Source: UBA6054 sp964522095 (lineage in GTDB: Bacteria; Planctomycetota; Phycisphaerae; Phycisphaerales; UBA1924). Taken from it: a stretch of DNA of 40,925 bases. The translations under genes and the position numbers were made by a program. The stretch covers positions 1 through 40,925 of the forward strand of contig CAZFSO010000015.1 of assembly GCA_964522095.1 (NCBI GenBank), in the 5' to 3' direction. Below, in pieces: positions 16,634 to 23,635 of this stretch; position 1 is the first letter of the stretch; every line of letters begins with the position of its first letter. The notes under the pieces are model-generated. The model was not told where the DNA came from, ran no database searches, and saw only the letters and a program-made list of their open reading frames with translations.

Positions 16634-16812
16634 CGGGCTTCTCCTGGGAAGGGGGGATCGGGAAGGCGGCTGGCCGTCCGGGCCGCGCCGTGCCGAAATG
16701 GTTGCTCAGGAAACGCAAGCCGGGGCCGCCCACGGGCGTTCCGGCTACGCTCTCGTTCACAGTACGCCCGCCCCTTCGCCGCCGGTCGGGGCGGGGCCCG
16801 AGGAGTCGCTCA

Positions 16813-19389
16813 GTGCCATCGATCCCCGCTTTGACCCGGACCCGGACGCTCCTCGCGCTGCTGACCGCCGTGGCCGGGTGCTGCACGACGCCCGCCCAGG
16901 CCCAGCCCGAGGACCCGTCGGAGAGTCCCGAGGCCGTCCGCGGGTGGGGTGAACAGCCCGACGCGGCCGGCACGGACCGGCCCCGCACGAACCGGGCGGG
17001 CGCCCGTGGCGTGCGGGCCGGGGCGGTTCAGCGCGGATCGGTCCAGCCTCAGGCCGAGCCGGGCGACGCCGACGACACCGTGTCGTTCCAGGCGTTCTCC
17101 GAGCCGATGGAACTGACCACGCTGATCGACTTCGTGGGCGAGACGCTTGGTCTGAACATCGTGGTGCGTGGTTCCCCGGCGGGAGAGATCGTGTTCAACG
17201 CGCCGGTGTCGGTGCCCCGGTCGCAGTTGCTCGACCTGCTCGACGCGATGCTCGAGCAGTACCAGTTCACGATCGTGTACGACCCGGCGACGACCTTCTA
17301 CATCGTCCAGCCGACGACCGACGTGCGTCCGAGCCTGGGCGGGGCCCGCGCGAGCGTGCGGATCATCCCCACGCCGAACATCAAGCCCTCGCAACTGGCG
17401 GGGCCCCTGGCCCAGGCGCTGGGTGGGACGGCGGCGTCGGGCGCGGCGCCGGGCGGCGGCGCGACGCCGGGGGGCGTGCAGATCCAGGCGGTCGACGAAC
17501 TCGGCGTGCTGATCGTCAGCGCCCCGTCGCGCGACATCGCGCGGGTCGAGGCGATGGTCGAGGAACTGCGGCGCGTCGACGCGATGCAGGAGTACATCCG
17601 CATCGAACTGTTCCACGTCGCGGCGCCCGCGGCCCTTGAGCGGGCGATCGGCCTGGTGGGCGGGGCCCCGTCGTCGGGCCTGAGCATCCCGCAGCAGCCG
17701 ATCCAGCGGGGCGGGCGCAACGATCAGTTGGCGCAGGCCGCCGGGATCACCGGGGGCAGTTTCTCCAACCTCGCCGACCGGATCACCGTGGACCCCCAGG
17801 GCAACGCGCTGATCTTCCGCGGCACGCCGGACGAGATCGACCGCGTCGTGGGCATCCTGGACCAGATCGACGTGCCCAACACGCTGGAGCCGAAGAACTA
17901 CTTCGCCGGGTCGTCTGCCGCCCAGATCGCCGAGATGGCCCAGATCCGCGGGCTGGGCCAGGTCATCCAGGTGTCCGACCAGCAGGACCAGAACGAGTTC
18001 GGGCAGTTCCAGTTCTTCCAGAACCAGATGCGCGCCCAGGCCGGCCTGCAGCAGCAGGACGCGGCGCCGACGGGCGGGCCGGTGATGGTGGTCGACTCGA
18101 CGCGGGGCAGCATCATCTACTACGCCACGCCCCAGCAGCACACGCAGATGGCCAACCTGATGAAGGAACTCAGGGCCGAGGACGAGCGCATCGTCATCCG
18201 CAGTTACGTGCTCAACCACTCGGACTCGGAGACCGTGGCCGACCTGATCACCGGGCTGATCACCGGGCAGCGCCAGACGGGCGACGCCCCGCTGCTGCCC
18301 ACCAGCCGCGGGCTGAACCGGCCCGGGGCGGCGGCGACGCGGCGCCAGTTGCCGGTCGACCCCAACGCGTCGGGCGACGAGGTCTCCGCGTCGTTCGACC
18401 CGGACGTCGTGGTGGTGCTGGCCAACCCCGAGAACAACCAGGTGGTGGTCCAGGCGCCGCTCAAGCAGCAGGACGAGATCGCCAAACTCATCGAGCGCCT
18501 CGACCGGCGGCGCGCCCAGGTCTACATCCAGGCGCAGATCGTGGCGGTGACCGACAACGAGGACTTCACGCTGGCCTTCGAGAGCCAGTACCTGCGCGGC
18601 GAGTTCGGCATCGGCACGAACTTCGGGCTCAGCCGCGTCGGTGAGGACGGCTCGTTCACCGACCCGCGCGAGGTGGCGCCCAGCCTGGCCGGGCTGACGG
18701 CCGCCATCATCCGCTCGGACTACGTCCCGCTGATCATCAACGCCACGCAGACCAACACCGACGTGCGCATCATCTCGTCGCCCCAAGTGCTCGTCAACGA
18801 CAACGAGGAGGCGTCGATCGTCTCGATCGAGGAGCAGCCCTACTCGACGACCAACTTCGGCCAGACCACCGACACCACCACCTTCGGCGGGTACGAGACC
18901 GCCGGCACGGAACTCTTCGTCACGCCCTCGATCTCCGACGGCGGCTTCATCCGCCTGGAGTACGAGATCGAACTGTCCAACTTCCTCTCCGGCGTCGGGC
19001 TCGGCGACGGCCTGCCCCCGCCCCGCAACACCCGCACCGTCACCGGCAAGTCGACCATCCCCACCGACGCGACCATCGTCATCGGCGGGCTGACCGTTGA
19101 GGACGTGCGCGACACGGTCCTCAAGGTCCCGTTCATCGGCGACATCCCGCTCGTCGGCCACCTGTTCCGGCGGACCAACAAGGTCAACAACCGGGCGCGG
19201 GTCTACGTCTTCCTGACGCCGCGGATCATGAGCGACCCGAACTTCAACGACCTCAAACTCCTGACCCAGGGCCCGCAGGCGTCGATGGAACTCGACCGCG
19301 ACGCCCCGGCGCTCGAGGCCGAGCCGATCCGGTCGACCGCGCCCGTGCGCGGCGCGACCCCAGAACTCGAACCAGCCCGCGCGGACTGA
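16813..19389 (+). CDS. gspD: Secretin, type II secretion/type IV pilus GspD-like
   Basis: 858 aa from GTG 16813, chosen because AGGAG lies 7 nt upstream and a signal peptide starts there. Residues 1-24 end VAGCC, a possible lipobox, with an alternative Sec site at AQAQ. Then come N0 (about 95-175), N1-N3-type ring domains with low-complexity Gly/Ala and Gln-rich insertions, and the secretin domain (VYIQAQIVAVTDNEDF, SSPQVLVNDNEEASI, and PTDATIVIGGLTVEDVRDT, PFIGDIPLVGHLFRR). It forms the outer-membrane channel. gspE follows after a sequence gap. No pilotin or pseudopilin genes are in view. Confidence 0.92.
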   Translation: MPSIPALTRTRTLLALLTAVAGCCTTPAQAQPEDPSESPEAVRGWGEQPDAAGTDRPRTNRAGARGVRAGAVQRGSVQPQAEPGDADDTVSFQAFSEPMELTTLIDFVGETLGLNIVVRGSPAGEIVFNAPVSVPRSQLLDLLDAMLEQYQFTIVYDPATTFYIVQPTTDVRPSLGGARASVRIIPTPNIKPSQLAGPLAQALGGTAASGAAPGGGATPGGVQIQAVDELGVLIVSAPSRDIARVEAMVEELRRVDAMQEYIRIELFHVAAPAALERAIGLVGGAPSSGLSIPQQPIQRGGRNDQLAQAAGITGGSFSNLADRITVDPQGNALIFRGTPDEIDRVVGILDQIDVPNTLEPKNYFAGSSAAQIAEMAQIRGLGQVIQVSDQQDQNEFGQFQFFQNQMRAQAGLQQQDAAPTGGPVMVVDSTRGSIIYYATPQQHTQMANLMKELRAEDERIVIRSYVLNHSDSETVADLITGLITGQRQTGDAPLLPTSRGLNRPGAAATRRQLPVDPNASGDEVSASFDPDVVVVLANPENNQVVVQAPLKQQDEIAKLIERLDRRRAQVYIQAQIVAVTDNEDFTLAFESQYLRGEFGIGTNFGLSRVGEDGSFTDPREVAPSLAGLTAAIIRSDYVPLIINATQTNTDVRIISSPQVLVNDNEEASIVSIEEQPYSTTNFGQTTDTTTFGGYETAGTELFVTPSISDGGFIRLEYEIELSNFLSGVGLGDGLPPPRNTRTVTGKSTIPTDATIVIGGLTVEDVRDTVLKVPFIGDIPLVGHLFRRTNKVNNRARVYVFLTPRIMSDPNFNDLKLLTQGPQASMELDRDAPALEAEPIRSTAPVRGATPELEPARAD

Positions 19390-19392
19390 GCC

Positions 19393-19492
19393 NNNNNNNN
19401 NNNNNNNNNNNNNNNNNNNNNNNNNNNNNNNNNNNNNNNNNNNNNNNNNNNNNNNNNNNNNNNNNNNNNNNNNNNNNNNNNNNNNNNNNNNN
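19393..19492. other. 100-N scaffold gap between gspD and gspE
   Basis: Exactly 100 N, the usual placeholder for unknown length. It begins 3 nt after the gspD stop. Anything from nothing to several genes could be missing. Confidence 0.95.
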
Positions 19493-19522
19493 CCGTCCCG
19501 CGCCTTTCCGATAGCGAGCCCC

Positions 19523-21223
19523 ATGCCGATCAAGAGCCTTGTCAAGCGACCCGACGCCGCCGCCCTGCGGGCGCGGGACGCCGCGCCGGATCGCGCCCAG
19601 TGGGACCGCGTGGCGGAGGTGTTCGGGCCGCTGCGACTGAGCCCGGACCAGTTGCGGGCCTTCTCGCGCATCGACGGCTCGGACGACGAGCCGTGGGACG
19701 TGATGCTCCAGACCCTGGCGCTCGACGAGGCCAGCGCCCTGCGCCTGCTCGCCGACCGCACGGGCCTGGAGTACCGCGCCGAGCCGCGCCTGACCGAGTC
19801 GGCCTCGCGCTTCTACGAACTGGTCCCCGCCGACACCGCCCGGCAGGCCTCGGTCGCGGGGGTCGAGTTCGACGACGGCGTGTGCACGGTGGCCACCAGC
19901 CGGCCCATGCAGCCCAGCGTCTACTCGATGCTCGAGGACCTGCTCGGCGCGCCGGTCCGCCTGGTGCTCGCGCCCCGCGCGGGCGTGGCGAACCTGATCA
20001 ACCGGGGCTACGAGCAGCGCGGCGACCTGGTCACCGAGATCGTCGAGGACATCCCCCTCGACGCCAGCGCCATCGAGAAGGCAGCGGGCGCCATCGGGCG
20101 CACCACCGACCTGCTGGCCCAGGCCCGCCAGACGCCGGTCATCCGCCTGGTCAACATGATCCTGTTCGAGGCCCTGCGCCGGCGCGCGTCGGACATCCAC
20201 GTGCACCCGATGGAGGACAAACTGGTCATCCGCTTCCGCGTGGACGGCATGCTGGTCGACGCCTTCAGCCCGCCGCCGACGCTGGCCAGCGCCATCTCCA
20301 GCCGCCTGAAGGTCATGACCGAGTTGGACATCGCCAACCGGCACAGCCCGCAGGACGGGCAGACCTCGGTGCGCATCGGCACCAAGAAGATCGACATCCG
20401 CCTCTCGGTCATCCCCACGATCTTCGGGGAGCGCATCGTGCTGCGCCTGCTCGACCAGAGCCAGACGCAACTGGACCTGGACGCGGTGGGCATGTCCAAG
20501 GGCCTGCAGACCCGGCTGATGGACTGCGTCGAGCGGCCCAACGGGATCCTGCTGGTCACCGGGCCGACCGGCTCGGGCAAGACCACCACGCTCTACGCCG
20601 CCCTGGGACGCATCGACCGCGCCACCCGCAACGTGATGACCATCGAGGACCCGGTCGAGTACCACCTCGACGGCATCAGCCAGATGCAGGTCAACCCCAA
20701 ACGCGGCGTGACCTTCGCCAACGGCCTGCGCGCCCTGCTCCGCCAGGACCCCGACGTGATCCTCGTCGGCGAGGTCCGCGACCCCGAGACCGCCCAACTG
20801 GCCATCCAGGCCTCGCTGACCGGCCACCTGGTGCTGGCGACCCTGCACACGAACGACGCGCCGTCGTCCATCCCGCGTCTGCTGGACATCGGCGTTGAGC
20901 CGTACCTGGTCACCTCGTCGCTGCTCGGGGTGCTGGCCCAGCGCCTGCTCCGCAAGATCTGCACGGCCTGCCAGGGCACGGGACGCGCCGACGGCGCGCC
21001 CTGCGAGGCCTGCTTCGGCTCGGGCTACCGCGGGCGCCTGGCCGTCCACGAACTGATGCTGATGACCGACGAACTGCGCCGCCTGACCGGGGAACGCGCC
21101 GACGGCGTGCGCCTCTACGAGGCGGCCGTCAACGGCGGGTTCGAGCCGATGAAGGTCGACGCCATGGAGAAGGTCCGCCAGGGCCTGACCGACGAGGCCG
21201 AGGTCTTCCGCGTGCTGCACTGA
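19523..21223 (+). CDS. gspE: Type II secretion/pilus assembly ATPase GspE/PilB
   Basis: 566 aa cytoplasmic hexameric ATPase. N-terminal N1E-like domain (1-~165), then the RecA-like motor: Walker A GPTGSGKTTT from residue 347, Asp box with DPVEYHLDGISQMQVNP, Walker B region DPDVILVGEVRDPETA, and His box GHLVLATLHTNDA. The zinc motif is C480-x2-C483-x10-C494-x2-C497, with a much shorter loop than classic GspE; each half reads CxxCxGxG as in DnaJ. Start ATG 19523 lies 31 nt after the gap. Adjacent to the secretin gene, so they probably act together. Confidence 0.93.
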   Translation: MPIKSLVKRPDAAALRARDAAPDRAQWDRVAEVFGPLRLSPDQLRAFSRIDGSDDEPWDVMLQTLALDEASALRLLADRTGLEYRAEPRLTESASRFYELVPADTARQASVAGVEFDDGVCTVATSRPMQPSVYSMLEDLLGAPVRLVLAPRAGVANLINRGYEQRGDLVTEIVEDIPLDASAIEKAAGAIGRTTDLLAQARQTPVIRLVNMILFEALRRRASDIHVHPMEDKLVIRFRVDGMLVDAFSPPPTLASAISSRLKVMTELDIANRHSPQDGQTSVRIGTKKIDIRLSVIPTIFGERIVLRLLDQSQTQLDLDAVGMSKGLQTRLMDCVERPNGILLVTGPTGSGKTTTLYAALGRIDRATRNVMTIEDPVEYHLDGISQMQVNPKRGVTFANGLRALLRQDPDVILVGEVRDPETAQLAIQASLTGHLVLATLHTNDAPSSIPRLLDIGVEPYLVTSSLLGVLAQRLLRKICTACQGTGRADGAPCEACFGSGYRGRLAVHELMLMTDELRRLTGERADGVRLYEAAVNGGFEPMKVDAMEKVRQGLTDEAEVFRVLH

Positions 21224-21269
21224 CCGGGCCGGGGCACGCCGAGTCACGGGGTTGCACGACTGGTTTCAG

Positions 21270-21280
21270 TATGATATCAT
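21270..21280 (+). promoter_or_regulatory. Promoter -10/operator palindrome of the toxin-antitoxin operon
   Basis: TATGAT (21270-21275) overlaps the perfect palindrome ATGATATCAT (21271-21280), 6 nt before the antitoxin ATG. RHH antitoxins commonly bind palindromes over their own -10, so this is a likely autoregulatory operator. Confidence 0.65.
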
Positions 21281-21286
21281 TGGTGC

Positions 21287-21646
21287 ATGGCTCGACCGAA
21301 ATCAGACCCGGATCCCCGGCCCGCGCCCAGCAAGGCGACCGGCGCTGGCAAGGGCGCCAAGCCCGCCAAGGCCCCGTCCGCGTTCAAGGGCACCGGCAGG
21401 AAGGAAGACGGTGCGACCGCCAGCCTGTTGATCCGGGGCTTGGACGCCGACGTTGTCGAGGCCCTGCGGGCCCGGGCCCGGCGCGCGGGCCGCTCGCTCC
21501 AGCAGGAACTGCACCTCGCCCTGCGTCGTGACGCCCGGCGGAACTTCGACGAGGCCGCCGCGATCTCCTCGGCCTGGCGTGAGCGTCTGGCGGGCCGCGG
21601 CCTGCCCGATTCGACGGAAATGCTCCGCGAGGACCGGGCCCGATGA
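21287..21646 (+). CDS. RHH antitoxin (FitA/VapB-like) with long N-terminal extension
   Basis: 119 aa. Residues ~43-80 (TASLLIRGLDADVVEALRAR, then ARRAGRSLQQELHLALRR) form a ribbon-helix-helix DNA-binding domain of FitA type. The C-terminal part (FDEAAAISSAWRERLAGRGL) is the usual toxin-wrapping tail. Residues 1-42 are an unusual Lys/Pro/Ala/Gly-rich extension; typical antitoxins start near the RHH strand. No in-frame start close to the RHH is better placed. The stop overlaps the toxin ATG (ATGA), so translation is coupled. Confidence 0.85.
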   Translation: MARPKSDPDPRPAPSKATGAGKGAKPAKAPSAFKGTGRKEDGATASLLIRGLDADVVEALRARARRAGRSLQQELHLALRRDARRNFDEAAAISSAWRERLAGRGLPDSTEMLREDRAR

Positions 21647-22062
21647 CGCCCGTCGTCGTCGACGCCAGCGTCGCCGTCAAGTGGTTCATCCCCGAGAACG
21701 GGTCCGAGCGGGCCGCGGCGCTGCTGCGCGGCGATCACCAACTGCTCGCGCCCGACCTGCTGTGGGTCGAGGTCGCCAACGTCGTGTGGAAGATCGCCCG
21801 GCTCGGCTCGATCACGGGCGAGGAGGCCGGGCGCATGCTCCAGGACGCTGGCGTGATGCCCGTGGAGATCGCCGAGTCCCTGCCCCTGCTGCCCGACGCC
21901 CTCCGCATCGCGACGGCCGCGGACCGCTCGGCGTACGACAGCCTCTCTGTCGCGCTCGCGTCGCGCGAGCGGAGCGTCGTCCTGACCGCGGACCGGCGGC
22001 TCGTCAACGCTTTGTCAGGAACCATGTGGGCCGGCCTGACCCGGCATCTGGACGACGTCTGA
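21643..22062 (+). CDS. PIN-domain toxin (VapC-like ribonuclease)
   Basis: 139 aa. The four acidic PIN residues are present: D7 (VVVDASVAVKWF), E43 (WVEVANVVWK), D99 (AYDSLSVALA) and D117 (VLTADRRL). VapC toxins cut tRNA or rRNA and are held inactive by the cognate antitoxin encoded just upstream. The 4-nt overlap with the antitoxin supports a functional type II module. It sits between secretion genes and aroC, a typical chromosomal accessory insertion. Confidence 0.9.
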   Translation: MTPVVVDASVAVKWFIPENGSERAAALLRGDHQLLAPDLLWVEVANVVWKIARLGSITGEEAGRMLQDAGVMPVEIAESLPLLPDALRIATAADRSAYDSLSVALASRERSVVLTADRRLVNALSGTMWAGLTRHLDDV

Positions 22063-22113
22063 CGGGGAACCTCGCCAACGCCCGGCGCTCCCTGGCGAGA
22101 ACGGGCACGAAAA

Positions 22114-22144
22114 TCCCTCGCGCCGTAGGGAGCGGTGCGAGGGA
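22114..22144. terminator. Hairpin downstream of the toxin gene, possible bidirectional terminator
   Basis: TCCCTCGC (22114-22121) pairs with GCGAGGGA (22137-22144) across a 15-nt loop. On the minus strand it is followed by TTTT. It could terminate transcription arriving from aroC, or be a dispersed hairpin element. Confidence 0.45.
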
Positions 22145-22226
22145 CTGAAGAGGAGCATGCGCCCGCCGGACCGGCCGACGGGACCCGCTCGAGAGAGAAC
22201 CGGGTTGCTGTCACGCCGCTTGAACG

Positions 22227-22257
22227 GACACGGCCGGCGGCGTCCGCCGCCTGTGTC
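22227..22257. other. Strong hairpin in the vapC-aroC intergenic region
   Basis: GACAC (22227-22231) and GGCGGC (22236-22241) pair with GCCGCC (22246-22251) and GTGTC (22253-22257) around a GTCC loop. No T-tract follows on either strand. No gene is supportable in 22063-22388, which holds this and two other hairpins. Confidence 0.45.
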
Positions 22258-22288
22258 TGGTACGCACGACCGTCCGGGCCGGACCATG

Positions 22289-22324
22289 AAAAAGCCCCAG
22301 CCCCGGCTCCGCCGGTTGGACTCC
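22289..22324 (-). terminator. Rho-independent terminator of aroC
   Basis: Read on the minus strand, AGTCC and CCGGC (loop GGA) GCCGG ... GGGGCT form an interrupted GC stem directly followed by TTTTT. It lies about 65 nt downstream of the aroC stop. Confidence 0.55.
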
Positions 22325-22388
22325 CATCGGGCCGGACCGTCCCGGGCCCCCAGTTTTTGGCGTCGAACGACCCCACGAACCGGCGGGG

Positions 22389-23597
22389 TCAGGCCAGCGT
22401 GGCGCTCGGCGGCGTCAGGGGCAGCGAGCGCGCGACCTCCAAAAACGCCTCGTAGTTGGCCCGCGTTTCGGTGATCGAATCGCCCCCGAACTTGTCCATG
22501 CACGCCGCGGCGACCTCGAAGGCCACGGCGTGCTGCATCACCACGCTGGCGGCGGACACCGCGCAGATGTCCGACCGCTCGTACTGGGACTGCTGTGCTT
22601 CCTTGGTGTTCAGGTCGACGCTCGGCAGGCCCTGGAGGATGGTGGCGATGGGCTTCATGGTGCCGGTGACGACGATGGGCTGGCCGTTGCTCATGCCGCC
22701 CTCGGTGCCGCCGGCGTTGTTGGTGTCGCGGACGAAGCCCAGGTGGGGCTCGCCCACCAGGTCGGGGCGGTAGCGGATGGGGTCGTGCAGGGCCGAGCCG
22801 CGGAGTTCGCCCGTGCGCACGCCCGCGCCGATCTGCACGGCCTTGAAGGCCTGGATACCCATGACGGCGTAGGCGATGCGGGCGTCGAGTTTGTCCGACC
22901 AGTTCATGCAACTGCCCACGCCGGGCGGGCAGCCGAACACGTGGCACTCGACCTGGCCCCCCACCGTGTCCTTGTCGATCTTGGCCTGGCGGATGGCGGC
23001 CCGCTGGGCCTCGGCCGCGTGCTCGTCGAGGGTGTAGGTGTCGGTCGCGTCGCGGACGGCCATCAGTTCGCGCCAGTTGGACGGCGTGACCGCGACCTCG
23101 GTGCGGGCGGTCTCGATCTGGCGGACAAAGCCGAAGGCCTCGACGCCGAAGACCTGGCGGAGAACCAGCGTTCCCACGGCGCAGGCCGCCACACGGGCGG
23201 CCGTCTCGCGGGCGCTGGCGCGCTCCAGCGTCTCGCGGCAGTCGGTGGTCAGCCACTTGATCGATCCGGCCAGGTCGGCGTGGCCGGGGCGGGGCCGGTG
23301 GACGGGCGGGGTCCGCTCCAGGTCGTCCAGTCGTGAGTCGCGGTTGCGGACCAGCAGGGTGATGGGGGCGCCGGTTGCCAGGCCGCGGCGCACGCCGGTG
23401 AGAACCTCGGCGCTGTCGGTCTCGAGTTTCTGGCGACCGCCCCGGCCGTAGCCGCCCTGGCGGCGTCTGAGTTCGGCGTTGATGAAGTCGGTGTCGATGG
23501 CGACGCCGGCGGGCACGCCGACGACGGTCGCCACGAGCGCCGGGCCGTGGGATTCGCCGGCGGTCTGGTAGCGGAGGCGGCCTGGGGGGGTGGTCAT
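22389..23597 (-). CDS. aroC: Chorismate synthase
   Basis: 402 aa. Last step of the shikimate pathway: EPSP to chorismate, using reduced FMN. Hallmarks: GESHGPAL near the N terminus, RRRQGGYGRGGRQKLE, the RPRPGHADL segment, RASARETAARVA, GIQAFKAVQIGAGV, and DTNNAGGTEGGMSNGQPIVV. ATG 23597 is preceded by TATCCT at 6 nt with no ribosome binding site, a leaderless pattern. It lies 38 nt downstream of the MFS/spermidine-synthase-like gene. The 3' end is slightly extended beyond the typical ~360 residues. Confidence 0.96.
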   Translation of the reverse strand: MTTPPGRLRYQTAGESHGPALVATVVGVPAGVAIDTDFINAELRRRQGGYGRGGRQKLETDSAEVLTGVRRGLATGAPITLLVRNRDSRLDDLERTPPVHRPRPGHADLAGSIKWLTTDCRETLERASARETAARVAACAVGTLVLRQVFGVEAFGFVRQIETARTEVAVTPSNWRELMAVRDATDTYTLDEHAAEAQRAAIRQAKIDKDTVGGQVECHVFGCPPGVGSCMNWSDKLDARIAYAVMGIQAFKAVQIGAGVRTGELRGSALHDPIRYRPDLVGEPHLGFVRDTNNAGGTEGGMSNGQPIVVTGTMKPIATILQGLPSVDLNTKEAQQSQYERSDICAVSAASVVMQHAVAFEVAAACMDKFGGDSITETRANYEAFLEVARSLPLTPPSATLA

Positions 23598-23603
23598 GGC
23601 CGA

Positions 23604-23609
23604 AGGATA
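23604..23609 (-). promoter_or_regulatory. -10 element TATCCT, leaderless aroC start
   Basis: TATCCT on the minus strand, 6 nt, then ATG 23597; the intervening TCGGCC contains no Shine-Dalgarno sequence. Confidence 0.5.
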
Positions 23610-23635
23610 GCGGAAGCCGGCGCCGCGCCTGCCGG

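Noticed and set aside
16634..16812. Possible cobalamin riboswitch upstream of the BtuF-like gene
   Set aside because: No B12-box-like segment is recognisable and the interval is short; the gene has an ordinary AGGAG site.
21287..22062. Defence island around the toxin-antitoxin pair
   Set aside because: Neighbours are gspE and aroC; no restriction, nuclease or phage genes are nearby.
22063..22388. tRNA gene in the vapC-aroC gap
   Set aside because: No T-arm consensus or cloverleaf spacing on either strand; the folds are simple hairpins.
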